Shown in pieces: positions 35,074-44,712 of a DNA stretch of 64,000 nt. Under the pieces are notes generated by a model that saw nothing but the letters and a program-made list of their open reading frames with translations, searched no databases and was not told the DNA's origin. The stretch is from Odontocerum albicorne (taxonomy: Eukaryota > Arthropoda > Insecta > Trichoptera > Odontoceridae): NCBI GenBank assembly GCA_949825065.1, contig OX463866.1, positions 77,001-141,000 of the forward strand. Direction: 5' to 3'. A program made the translations under genes and the position numbers. Positions within the stretch are counted from its first letter, which is position 1. Each line of letters starts with the position of its first letter.

Positions 35074-36004
35074 ATCTATATAAATAAAAATGTAAATGTT
35101 CGTATATAAAAAATATCTAATCTCCGAAAGTTCTCGACCGATCGCTTTGAAATTTTGACAAAAGTTGACATTCGTAAACAGAAATGTTTATATATTTTTA
35201 TTTATATATCGGTGTGTATAAAAAAGTTTAGAAATCATAAAAAATAACGTTTGCGCCTCCTGCAGCGACAAGCTCAAACTAAACTTGACAGATATGTCAC
35301 ATTGCATTTTCGACGTTTCGGAATTAATATTAAATAATTAAATCTATATAAATAATTTAATGTTTAATAATAAACAATAAATTTTATAAATAATACATTT
35401 TGAATTTTCAAATACGTTTATTGAAAATTCGCAACATAAATTTTGTTGTATCTGCGCTAATTTATCCGCCATTTTCATTTCGTATTGTGCGTAGTTGACA
35501 TGTTCCTCTAAGAATATCTTTTTCACTTAGTTTTTTTAACTTATTTTTTTAGTTTTCTGTTCAATTAGCGATAAAATTTAATTGTGTTGATTGATTTTTG
35601 TTTGAATTCAAATCATATCGTGAATTGATCTCTTGGAGTGACGCGATCATTTGCTTCACAGAGACAACGTGATGTTGGTATGTACATTTTTGACAAACGT
35701 CATATTTATTTTAAACGAACTGCCAAATTTTTGCTAATTTGTTACAAGACGTATTAATTTGTCATTAGTGTTAGTTTTTTGTAATGTATTTACCTAAATA
35801 ACTTGCTATTTATTAGAATCGATATTTATTGTTCATTAATGACGCGTCCAAACATGTCACATCCAAATTAAATTCGTGCGTAGTTTGCAATGTCTTTCCT
35901 TAACATTTAATTAATTTCAATAATTTCTCACTTTGCTTACCATTTAATTAGTTCCAATTATTTCTGTATTTCCTTAACAATACTCTTACTGGACAAATAT
36001 TTGA

Positions 36005-36090
36005 CAAATGCCTGTCCAGCTGCAAAACGATCGATCAGCTGAGATATTCTCACATCAATTGCTGGAAATTGGGAACGGAAAGGTACAGGT
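36005..36090 (+). pseudogene. Helitron helicase fragment (Pif1-like), out of order
   Basis: One frame reads PVQLQNDRSAEIFSHQLLEI and then GNGK, a segment of Helitron Pif1-like helicases that normally lies far downstream of the Rep domain. Here it precedes the Rep fragment. About 25 codons survive. Confidence 0.65.
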
Positions 36091-36210
36091 TTATATGACC
36101 TCAGGACGAATTTCATTGTCTCATAACTTAATGTTTTACAATTTCACTCATTATTAAAGTTTCACAATTTTATATGTTTTTGCTAAAACTTTCTTTCTTC
36201 TTTTCCAGTG

Positions 36211-36370
36211 CAATCGATCTGCTTTAGTTCATCAAAATGTCGAGGAAGCAGCAGAACGACGTGTAGCCAGACTTGAGAATGCACGGGGATCGCGTTCTGC
36301 AGTTTTAGAACTGGTTCGTTCTCAACAGAATGTACGCGACAGGCTGATAGTGACTGAAATAGGTCAGTAG
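36211..36370 (+). pseudogene. Helitron protein N-terminal region fragment
   Basis: Reads EEAAERRVARLENARGSRS and continues to a SQQNVRDRL segment, resembling the Arg/Glu-rich N-terminal region of Helitron polyproteins. Preceded by a TTTCTTCTTTTCCAG-like tract that could be a 3' splice site or a deletion joint. Confidence 0.45.
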
Positions 36371-36472
36371 GAATATCAAAAGTATCTTTTTTATATAGAA
36401 TTTAATTTTATCACTATGTTTATATTTCAAAATCTATCAAATCGTATGTAGAAATGGAGATTTTTTAAAATT

Positions 36473-36823
36473 AGTTTGATATTCATCCGTTTGAATCAGA
36501 CCAAGCTTCGCTCTGAAGAATACGTTCATTTGCGAGATGCAGTTGTAAATGACGGTAATACAACTAACGTTGGAAGACTAACAATTGGGCCATCTTCATA
36601 TACAGACAGTCCATGTCATATGCATGAGTACGCTCAAGATGCAATTGCGTATGTTCGTCACTACGGGTGTCCAGATCTATTCACGACATTCACATGTAAT
36701 CCAGCTTGGGACGATATAGAACAGCTCATGGTAAAACGTGAAGTGTTTGGGTCTGTGCGCTGCTGGATGTACTCAGTAGAATGGCAAAACAGAGGATTGC
36801 CACATGCACATATATTGTACTAA
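36473..36823 (+). pseudogene. Helitron Rep (HUH nuclease) N-terminal fragment
   Basis: The frame reads EEYVHLRDAV, then NVGRLTIGPSSYTDSPCHMH, a YGCPDLFTTFTCNPAWDDI segment, and ends EWQNRGLPHAHILY. The final GLPHAHIL holds the HUH metal-binding histidines of rolling-circle nucleases. Relative to the family a segment is missing between AWDDIEQL and the EVFGSVRCW block, and a frame break after HILY separates it from the rest. Confidence 0.88.
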
Positions 36824-37375
36824 TCGGGCTCTATAACAAAATCACTTCAAACGAAATCGACAATGTAATATGCGCTGAAATACCCGATGCCGACGTCGAT
36901 AAGGATTCGCATGAAGTTGTGACGAAAAATATGATACATGGGCCTTGCGGTACACTAAATCCAAATTCACCATGCATGATAGACGGAAAATGAGCTAAGC
37001 GATATCCTCGAGCATTAGTATCCAACACAGTTACAGGAAACTATGGATATCCTTTATACAGAACAAGATCAACAGAAGATGGCGGGTTATTAGCAACCAT
37101 ACAAATGTGAAACGGTGACATCGAAGTAGACAATCGTTGGGTGGTTGCATATTCGCCTTTGCTATCAAAAACATACAAAGCGCACATAAACGTGGAATAC
37201 TGTAACTCCTTTAAATCGATCAAATACATTTGTAAGTACGTGAATAAAGGCAGCTACATGGCAGTTTTTGGCGTGCAACCAGAATGCGGGATGGGAATGC
37301 GGTCATACATATCGATGAAATCGCACAGTATCAGGCTGGAAGATACATAAGCAGCAATGAAGCTGTATGACGAAT
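36824..37375 (+). pseudogene. Helitron Rep, C-terminal part with stops
   Basis: Continues the Rep domain in a shifted frame: DVDKDSHEVVTKNMIHGPCG, then PNSPCMIDGK followed by a TGA (36991-36993) where the family has Cys, then KRYPRALVSNTVTGNYGYP, a second stop near 37108, and a segment containing SKTYKAHINVEYCNS and KYICKYVNKGS. The KYICKYVNKG block leads toward the family's catalytic tyrosine region, which is not clearly preserved. Confidence 0.85.
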
Positions 37376-37725
37376 TCTTTCATTTCCCATATATGAACGA
37401 AGTCCTGCTGTTGTTCACTTAGCAGTAAATTTAGAAAATGGACAACGCGTTTATTTCACATCTGTAAATGTGCAACAAATAGCCCTGAATCAACCGGCTA
37501 CAACGCTAACTGCTTTCTTCACGTTATGTCAAAATGACGCGTTTGCGAAAACACTGCTGTATCACTGATTGTGACGTCAAAAGAAAAATTGGTTGAAAAA
37601 GTGTTTCCCTATATTCAAATCAATTATAAGAATCCCGATTGGCTGAGTGAACGAGCTATTGTTGCCGCCAAGAACAAAGACGTCTACGAACTTACCAATA
37701 TTATTCAGTTCCTTTTTTAATGTTT
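37376..37725 (+). pseudogene. Helitron Rep-helicase linker and helicase C-terminal fragment
   Basis: Reads PAVVHLAVNLENGQRVYF, then NQPATTLTAFFTLCQNDAFA, and after a large internal deletion (near 37565) a segment VEKVFPNIQINYKNP with WLSERAIVAAKNKDVYEL shifted by frame breaks. The latter belongs to the Pif1-like helicase; the Walker A and B motifs are missing. Confidence 0.8.
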
Positions 37726-37784
37726 CACAATTTTATATGTTTTTGCTATAACTTTATTTCTTCTTTTTCAGTGCAATCGATCTT

Positions 37785-37850
37785 TCATTTGAATTCAAAT
37801 CATATCGTGAATTGACCTCTTGGAGTGACGCGATCATTTGCGAGCACGGC
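37785..37850 (+). repeat. Helitron-internal duplicated segment (second copy; first at 35606-35655)
   Basis: TTTGAATTCAAATCATATCG and GTGACGCGATCATTTGC occur in both places with one difference (GATCTC/GACCTC). The copies lie near the two ends of the element, as if its interior were inserted or re-duplicated. Confidence 0.8.
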
Positions 37851-38009
37851 GATAAACGCGACAGACTGAGAGTGGCTGAAAGACATAAAAAATATTGTAT
37901 ACCCACAAGCATTGTGAAATTAAACATATTAGAAACGTGCGCTTTCTCTTTTCTTTCTTTTCCATTTAACCAGACTGAGCCACAGCAACGCGTGGCCGGG
38001 TACAGCTAG

Positions 38010-38630
38010 TTTTTAATAAAAATAGAACCAAGTATACATAATATGTTAATAAACTATCGGGTCATTTATGTTATAAGAAAAAAAGGCTAAATGACATTTT
38101 GTCACTAATTTTCCAAAAGTATAAAAATGAAAACTTAATAATAAAAGCTATCCATCACTAGTAGTAAAAGGATATAATTTTATTGTTCGCGACAACTTTT
38201 ATAAAGTCTTTAAAAAAGAAGATGGATTTTCCTTAAGGGATAATACTGTACGAGTATATTAAAAACTTGCCCCAATGCACCGACAGTCATTATTTCGAGA
38301 GCATTCAATTTCCTGGAGTAGTTCAGACGTAATGCATTGCCCCGTCTGATGGCGATAGTTTGCCATTTCTGAGAAGCCATCTCTGCTATTTTTTTTTATT
38401 ATATTTGAATAAACATGAATTTTCAGTGTTAACTCAAAATTTTTAAATATTAAGATAAAATTTTAGCTAAGAGAAAGGTAAGAAGTACGAGAAACAGAAG
38501 AGCAAGTTTAATGACATGTATGAATTTTGATTATATAAGAGCCGCGTGTAAACAGGACCTTGTAAAAAATCTGTATTTTCTGTCTCCTCGAGAGAGGCAT
38601 GGCGTGATGGTATATTTGTATGAAATAGAA
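38010..38630. other. Intron immediately downstream of the membrane-helix exon
   Basis: Apart from the GTGAGT donor at 38639-38634 nothing was recognised. Confidence 0.5.
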
Positions 38631-38639
38631 GAAACTCAC

Positions 38640-38728
38640 CCAGTTAAAAATGAGGTCGTAAGGGCTGACGAGCATCAGCACCAGTCCCACTACGAGGGAG
38701 GACAGGCACAGCACCAGCGCGCACCATT
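38640..38728 (-). CDS. CD36-family exon: N-terminal transmembrane segment
   Basis: Exon of 89 bp: two bases finishing a codon from an upstream exon, then 29 codons. It starts after a GTTCCAG acceptor (AG at 38730-38729) and ends in TGG followed by the donor GTGAGT (from 38639), phase 0. It encodes a hydrophobic helix beginning WCALVLCLSSLVVGL and ending in SPYDLIFNW, which matches the end of the first membrane helix in insect CD36-family proteins. The next exon continues in phase with KVTFGEGGEIY. This is the most downstream of nine tandem copies and the only one followed by a 5' splice donor. The upstream exon must end with the first base of a codon, but I could not find it. Confidence 0.87.
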
Positions 38729-39551
38729 CTGGAACGGGACAAATCATTAATGAGGTCATAAGAGTTGACGAGCATCAGCACCAGTCCCACCACGAGGGAG
38801 GACAGGCTCAGCACCAGCGCGCACCATTCTGAAACGGGACAAGTCATTAATGAGGTCATAAGGGCTGACGAGCATCAGCAGCAGTCCCACCACGAGGGAG
38901 GACAGGCTCAGCACCAGCGCGCACCATTCTGAAACGGGACAAATCATTAATGAGGTCATAAGAGTTGACGAGCATCAGCACCAGTCCCACCACGAGGGAG
39001 GACAGGCTCAGCACCAGCGCGCACCATTCTGGAACGGGACAAGTCATTAATGAGGTCATAAGGGCTGACGAGCATCAGCAGCAGTCCCACCACGAGGGAG
39101 GACAGGCTCAGCACCAGCGCGCACCATTCTGAAACGGGACAAGTCATTAATGAGGTCATAAGGGCTGACGAGCATCAGCAGCAGTCCCACCACGAGGAAG
39201 GACAGGCTCAGCACCAGCGCGCACCATTCTGGAACGGGACAAGTCATTAATGAGGTCATAAGGGCTGACGAGCATCAGCAGCAGTCTCACCACGAGGGAG
39301 GACAGGCTCAGCACCAGCGCGCACCATTCTGGAACGGGACAAGTCATTAATGAGGTCATAAGTGCTGACGAGCATCAGCAGCAGTCCCACCACGAGGGAG
39401 GACAGGCTCAGCACCAGCGCGCACCATTCTGGAACGGGACAAGTCATTAATGAGGTCATAAGGGCTGACGAGCATCAGCAGCAGTCCCACCACGAGGGAG
39501 GACAGGCTCAGCACCAGCGCGCACCATTCTGGAACGAGACAAGTCATTCAT
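38652..39551 (-). repeat. 100-bp tandem repeat (9 copies) carrying branchpoint, splice acceptor and exon start
   Basis: Nine nearly identical 100-bp units, with GAGGTC starting at 38652, 38752 and so on to 39452. Read on the minus strand, each unit contains a TTAATGA branchpoint-like site, a GTTCCAG or GTTTCAG acceptor and about 77 bp of the CD36-family membrane-helix exon. Only the first unit (38652) continues into TTTTTAACTGG and the GTGAGT donor. Units differ at a few sites, such as CACCAG versus CAGCAG. Confidence 0.93.
38752..39528 (-). pseudogene. Eight partial copies of the CD36 membrane-helix exon without splice donor
   Basis: Eight exon fragments start after acceptors at 38828, 38928 and every 100 bases up to 39528. 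Each encodes WCALVLSLSSLVVGL and continues to the SPYDL or NSYDL block, then runs straight into the next unit's branchpoint region without a GT donor. Because 100 is not a multiple of three, reading through shifts the frame by one base per unit, and all frames close within about two units at a TTA-TGA junction. An upstream acceptor would therefore give a frameshift or early stop. They are best read as decoy or dead exon starts. Confidence 0.8.
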
Positions 39552-39554
39552 CAG

Positions 39555-40020
39555 TATTATATCATACACTTGCGTGGGAGACGAGACGAGCTTGACCACT
39601 GTTCACTTCAAATATCATACAATGCAAATGTACGCGTAAGGATTTTTTAAACATGTTTACAAATATACAGCAATTATAATATAAATAATAAATAGTAAAG
39701 AGTATAGTTTTTAATGTAAATATAGTTAATATAAAAAACGATTTCTTTTAAAACCCCAAAACTTGCTGTGCTAAATCCATCTCACCAAAGACCAAATTAT
39801 CATTCGTACGTTTATCATACGAGTATGTCTGTTTTCAGAATAGCAATTGTTAACGGTGTTTCCAAGAAGACTCGGGAGATATCCCAATACCCTAGTCTTC
39901 GTATTAATCGGGGCGTGGCCAAAGCTTATACGTGTAGTTCCGATGATTATACTATACAAGTTAACATGTGTTGGGAGCATCACAATCACATTCAACACTA
40001 ATTTCGTTCGAGAAACCCCA
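39555..40020. other. Region upstream of the exon repeat
   Basis: AT-rich, no coding similarity. If the CD36 gene has a 5' exon to the right, this is intron. Confidence 0.4.
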
Positions 40021-40029
40021 TTTCTGCAT

Positions 40030-40780
40030 GTTCACCTGCTTGCTCGCTTGCTTCTGTTCACCGTGCTCGCTTGCTTCTGTTCACATTGCTCGCTTGCTTC
40101 TGTTCCCCTTGCTCGCTTGATTCTGTTCACATTGCTCGCTTTCTTCTGTTCCCCTTGCTCGCTTGCTTCTGTTCACATTGCTCGCTTGATTCTGTTCACA
40201 TTGCTCGCTTGCTTCTGTTCACATTGCTCGCTTGATTCTGTTCACATTGCTCGCTTGCTTCTGTTCCCCTTGCTCGCTTGCTTCTGTTCACATTGCTCGC
40301 TTGCTTCTGTTCCCCTTGCTCACTTGCTTCTGTTCACATTGCTCGCTTGATTCTGTTCACATTGCTCGCTTGCTTCTGTTCCCCTTGCTCGCTTGCTGCT
40401 GTTCACATTGCTCGCTTGCTTCTGTTCCCCTTGCTCACTTGCTTCTGTTCACATTGCTCGCTTGATTCTGTTCACATTGCTCGCTTGCTTCTGTTCCCCT
40501 TGCCCGCTTGCTTCTGTTCACATTGCTCGCTTGCTTCTGTTCCCCTTGCTCACTTGCTTCTGTTCACATTGCTCGCTTGATTCTGTTCACATTGCTCGCT
40601 TGCTTCTGTTCCCCTTGCTCGCTTGCTTCTGTTCACATTGCTCGCTTGCTTCTGTTCCCCTTGCTCACTTGCTTCTGTTCACATTGCTCGCTTGATTCTG
40701 TTCACATTGCTCGCTTGCTTCTGTTCACATTGCTCGCTTGATTCTGTTCACATTGCTCGCTTGCTCCTGTTCCCATTGGC
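40030..40780. repeat. 23-bp satellite with 115-bp higher-order period, about 32 copies
   Basis: Unit CTTGCTTCTGTTCACATTGC plus TCG, with TTCCCCTTG and CTTGATTCTG variants. The variant pattern repeats every 115 bp (5 units), as seen at 40278, 40393, 40508 and 40623. Confidence 0.95.
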
Positions 40781-40784
40781 TGAT

Positions 40785-41560
40785 GACCATATACACGTAT
40801 GTATGTGTAAGTAAGTCTCGGGTCAAAGAGTAGTTTTGTTCTTTCTAGGTAAGTTGCAACTCTTGTACGGATGTTGTTCTAGCATGTGAGGAACCATTCA
40901 AATTAGTTTCTCAAATATCAGCAACGCTTGATTTTCATTTAAGTACCGCGGGTCGATTTGTGTGTCCGCTCTACAAGTACGGGTACGGGTACGAACACGC
41001 ATAAAACATGAGACGTACTCTTGAACATGGCTTGTCTTTGCTAAACTGAGAGTGTTGTCATTTATTGTCACTAAATTTAAGAATATATGATAATTTATCG
41101 ACCTTTTGAAGTATTTTTAGTGTTAATTATCAGAATATATTTTTATTCCAGGTCTCAGTAGTAACTCGTAGACCTGTTAATTGACCGTAATCATTAGGAC
41201 TGTTCCTCTAGAGATGCTGGATCTCGGCTTTCTTCCCATGTACGAGTATTTGGAAATGTTTCTCGGAAACGACTGCCAGCGTTTACGAGTATGTTACATA
41301 ACTTCTCGTACGAAGGTGCCTTCGGAGTGAAAATTAAATAATTAACAACTCGGCTTACTCGTCAAATGGAAACAAAAAAAATAATGAGAGAAATTTCGCA
41401 TTCTTTGACGAATCAAAATGTTTTTTTACTTCGTACATCTTCAATATTTCCAATAATACCGGCTTCTTGATGCGCTACACCAAAATGGAAAAACAAAAAC
41501 ACGTGGACTAAATATTAATTTCCGATCAAATATGATATCAATCAACAGCCATTACGAAGC
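40785..41560. other. Spacer, no gene seen
   Basis: Unremarkable AT-rich sequence with TACGAGTA octamers at about 41241 and 41287. Confidence 0.4.
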
Positions 41561-41565
41561 TACTC

Positions 41566-41740
41566 GTATTCCCTCTTCTTCTTCTTCTTCTTCCGGGTCG
41601 CGTGGCTCTACGGGTGGTAACTCTCCGTACTGGCACTGAGCTGCCCTTCTCCACCCTCGGCGCGCCCTCGCGTCCCGCGGGAGGCTCGGCCCCCGGACGG
41701 TGTCCCTCCGGACCGGACCGCACCACCGAGACCAGATTAA
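41566..41740. other. GC-rich island, possible unassigned exon
   Basis: A (TTC)n run (41572-41594) is followed by about 130 bp of very GC-rich sequence (for example GGCGCGCCCTCGCGTCCCGC). Its contrast with the surroundings is as strong as for the CD36 exons, and both strands hold open frames through it, but I recognise no protein family and no convincing splice pair. An upstream exon of the minus-strand gene is conceivable. Confidence 0.25.
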
Positions 41741-41999
41741 GATCTCCCTTCTTCCCAGTCAGACGATAAATATTGTAATTAATCGGATAAATGAAAGCAT
41801 AACTAATCTAAGGACAACTCATTTCCATATTTGCCCTACTTTGAGATGTTTACGGCGACAATTATCAAGAATTATACATGAATATACTCGTATATACAAA
41901 CGTGAAGAAACATATATAGTAATCCCGCCATCTTCCTGTTGAGAAAGGCAGAGAAGTGAGAGGACTAGAATTTTCTTCCTTCTTTTAAAATGTTCACAA

Positions 42000-42250
42000 G
42001 ATAAAACCTCACTTTCCTCGGTTCTCCTCTTCCTCTTCCTCTATCGCACCTTCCACTTTCCTCGGTCTTCCTCTTCCTCTATCGCACCTTCCACTCAAAT
42101 TTGTTTTACTAGTCTCTCTTTGTTCATACGTTCCACGTGGCCAAACCATCTCAGTGTGCTCTTTTTCATCTTACTCTAATCAATTCATCCATTATTTAGT
42201 ATACTTTGCACTGTTTCGTTAGGTGTTCTTTATTCATTCGTTGTTGAGAC
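42000..42250 (-). pseudogene. Non-LTR reverse transcriptase C-terminal relic
   Basis: The reverse complement of 42120-42175 reads TLRWFGHVERM and then a KERL-x-KQ segment, the conserved RTE-like C-terminal block. The following basic region contains a 40-bp duplication (CTTCCTCTTCCTCTATCGCA twice, 42030-42095). Stops are present. Confidence 0.6.
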
Positions 42251-42399
42251 AGTCTAAATATACTCGTATGTTTTCTTACTTTGAAAATTATAAATATTAT
42301 AACAAAATGTAATAAAATTTTACACAAGGAATAATCCACAAGAATTTAAGGAGTAAATACACTGAAATGGTGTAGATCCTGGTTAGTCACGCATCATGG

Positions 42400-42421
42400 G
42401 GTTAGGGTTTAGGGTTTAGGC
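42400..42421. repeat. Short TTTAGGG-like tract
   Basis: GGTTAGGGTTTAGGGTTTAG, about three units; too short to interpret. Confidence 0.6.
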
Positions 42422-42779
42422 TTTTGCCTGCTTCTCACTGAAGACACAATGTTGACGCAATTAATATTTCATTGAAATATGTACTTTCACCTGTTGTTGA
42501 CAATACTCAGAATTTTATTTTATCTATAGGTAAAACACAAAAGAGATGGGTTCAAACCGAGTTATATTTACTTATCTTCAAACACTAACTCTGCTGTCGC
42601 TGGTGTTTCTATACTATACCTATACTCGTACATTTCGAGATTATTTAGTCGCGCACACGGTACATCTCCAAATATCCAAACTGGCATTGTGGGCATCACA
42701 GAACGGGGCAAGCAAATACGAGTAGCATAGTCAGCGGCCCTTTTATGCGAGCATTCGAGCTCTAAAAGCGCTAAAGTTG

Positions 42780-42990
42780 GCGCGGAGCCCGCAATTTGCC
42801 ATCGCACGTGCTGTTAATATCCTCACACGTGAAGACGCAACAACACCCTCACGTGTTCAGTGCGTGCATGGATTATCACTTGAAAAACAATACCTTTTTT
42901 TTATTTATTTCTTCGAATACCATACAAAATCGAATCCGAAGCTCTCAGAGTGAAAGTCAACCGTTTTACAAATGAGACAACTGAGATCGT
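42780..42990 (-). repeat. tRNA-derived SINE relic
   Basis: CACACGTGAAGACGCAACAA and AAAATCGAATCCGAAGCTCT align with the relics at 1255-1465 and 3000-3205. The reverse complement has a degraded B box (GGATTCGATTTT). Confidence 0.45.
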
Positions 42991-43476
42991 TACATTTAAT
43001 CATTATAACAGCAATGGGGAATTATTCCAATCGATTTTGTTTGAAAAAACCTCGAAACAGGAACTATACTATACTATACTATTGTATATTCACAACCGCC
43101 GCGCGCTGCCTCGAACTAGCGCCGAAATCAGTTCATATACTCGTATTTAACATTACAAGTACGAGTATCATACTCATACACTCACGGAAATGAAATCAGC
43201 AACAAAAAAATTGAAGCAAAAAAGTGACAAGAGCAAAAAAACGTTGTGCGATCGATATCACACAATAAAATATATCACAGCTACATTGATGAGAGGCCAA
43301 CCGGACAAGAAGAGATTAAAAAAATCAACTTTAAATTTTAAATTGTTCAAGTGAACTTGTAAAAAATGTGGGACATCGATATTTCCTTTTCAACAACAAA
43401 ATTCGTCAAATAAGAACTCTTTATTTAAGTCAAAACACTCTTTCTTCGCTTTGTCCTATCATTTTGGGGTCGGCTG

Positions 43477-43606
43477 ACACCTTATCTCTCCATCTCGGCT
43501 GGCACTTTCTCCTCCATATCTCTCCATCTCGGCCGGCACCTTATCTCTCCTCCATATCTCTCCATCTCGGCTGGCACCTTCTCCTCCATATCTCCCCATC
43601 TCGACA
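43477..43606. repeat. Irregular 30-35-bp CT-rich minisatellite, about 4 copies
   Basis: Repeated CTCCATATCTCTCCATCTCG and GGCTGGCACCTT segments. Confidence 0.85.
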
Positions 43607-43639
43607 ATTATTCGACAACAGTCCAAGTCTTCTCATATT

Positions 43640-44030
43640 GTCCTCCACTTTCTTTTGCAGGCTCTTTTTGGATCTCCCTCTGCGTCTATTTGGGAGTTCC
43701 CATTTCTTGGATGTCTTTAGCGTATAACATATCCTCCATCTCACCGTTGCACGTATTCATACCATCGTATGTTAATCGCGCTTCCCGGGTTTATCTACTC
43801 GCTACTTTAATGGTTCCGCGAATTTATTTATTTCGGATCTTATCCAATTTATTGACGCCTAAAAACCACATTGGCATACGCATCTCCTCGACTTGAAGGA
43901 GTTGTTTCTCATTTATCTTTAGAGGCCAGCACTCGCCTCCGCGCAGCACAGTACGAGTACGAGTAGTTCTGATCATGGTCTTTAAGATATCGCTTTCGAG
44001 TCTTATTGGCAGCTTTCTGTCGCGCATACT
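43640..44030 (-). pseudogene. Non-LTR reverse transcriptase C-terminal relic
   Basis: The minus strand from 44027 reads RDRKLPIRLESDILKTMIRT, then RGGECWPLKINEKQLLQVEE and MRMPMWFLGVNKLDKIRNK, clearly the region after the thumb of RTE-like reverse transcriptases (family pattern: R-L-K-x-K-V-Y-x-T-x-V-R-P, G-x-E-C-W, E-M-x-M-L-R-W-x-x-G-V). Downstream parts continue to about 43640 with breaks. The inserted GTACGAGTACGAGTAG adds an Arg/Thr run, so the dispersed octamer has expanded inside former coding sequence. Confidence 0.8.
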
Positions 44031-44524
44031 CGTAGTCCGTAGTCCCCGTTATTTATCTTCATTTGTTCCAGTCAACTTTTATTATGTCATGTACTCGTAC
44101 ATATTGAAGCACCTGGAAAGTGTTGAGCAAGCTCACGGTCTGGAGACTTGCTGGAGCAATGTAGGTAGACCAAACCGAAAAGATAACTAATTCTTTATCG
44201 AGTGTTGGACTCATCATATCTCAGGGTCGGAATGAGTGGAAGCCAATCAATCATTCGATATGAAGAAAGTGACTATGCAAATAATATCCTGACCGTTTGC
44301 AAAATTTGGGACGGGTTCGTAAAAGTCTACATGGATCGTATGTTTAAGATGAAAGAAATCCTTGGAGTAAACCGCTTGTCTTCCAGCACGAGGGTTGTGG
44401 GTTCAATTTTCACTGGTACTCATTTATCTCAAATAGAGTACTAGTCAGGGTTTCGTGTAAGACACCTTTCAAATATTTCTGGTTGAGTAAGATTAGGTTA
44501 CGGTTTTCATTTAACACATCTTAA

Positions 44525-44600
44525 AAAAATGGTTGTTTGGAAGAGATTGCCACATAACAATGAGCACACCAGGTTGTGTTTTATGCAGTAAAAGGTCACT
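44525..44600 (+). repeat. 3'-end fragment of the window-edge retrotransposon family
   Basis: TTGTTTGGAAGAGATTGCCA and the ACCAGGTTGTGTTTT region align with the end of the elements at 1-1150 and 45762-46678, but are clearly more diverged. A third, very short insertion of the same lineage. Confidence 0.65.
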
Positions 44601-44661
44601 AACATGATTGGTAGAGGGCAGTAGCCACTTTGTCCCTTAAAATGATCTGATGCCTCCATCG

Positions 44662-44712
44662 TAACATAACATAACGTAACGTAACGTAACGTAACGTAAC
44701 GTAACGTAACAT
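44662..44712. repeat. (GTAAC)n microsatellite
   Basis: About nine units of CGTAA/CATAA. Confidence 0.95.

Larger units (their letters stand above)
35075..38009 (+). mobile_element. Helitron, complete ends, degenerate interior (2,935 bp)
   Basis: The 5' end is TCTATATAAATAAAAATG, a common insect Helitron start. The 3' end is CTAG at 38006-38009, preceded by a GCCAC/GTGGC hairpin (37979-37996) about 10 bases before the terminus. It lies between A (35074) and T (38010), the AT insertion site typical of Helitrons, without target duplication. The interior has Rep and helicase pieces in a scrambled order with large deletions, so it cannot be autonomous. It sits in the large CD36 intron on the opposite strand. 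Confidence 0.92.
4561..38728 (-). other. CD36/scavenger receptor class B family gene, internal part (four exons)
   Basis: Four exons read in order on the minus strand and join with matching phases: 38728-38640, 15328-15168, 14676-14532 and 4761-4561, giving about 198 codons. Together they cover the N-terminal membrane helix and the first part of the ectodomain of a CD36/SR-B protein, a family of two-pass membrane receptors for lipids, carotenoids or lipoproteins. Introns are 23,311, 491 and 9,770 bp. The family is usually about 480-550 residues, so more than half is missing. I searched the minus strand of 1-4560 for the following ectodomain segment and saw none, so the C-terminal exons probably lie left of the window. 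The exon encoding the cytoplasmic N-terminus was not found to the right. Which receptor of the family this is cannot be decided here. Confidence 0.88.

Noticed and set aside
35341..35400. A second Helitron 5' end (AATCTATATAAATAA)
   Set aside because: The resemblance lasts only about 15 bases of AT-rich sequence and has no partner 3' hairpin and CTAG.
38752..39528. Mutually exclusive alternative exons of the CD36-family gene
   Set aside because: The eight upstream copies have acceptors but no 5' splice donors and shift the frame, so they cannot be used as interchangeable exons.
42400..42421. Plant-type telomere repeat TTTAGGG
   Set aside because: Only about three units in AT-rich DNA; the other evidence points to an insect, so chance or a degenerate TTAGG tract is more likely.
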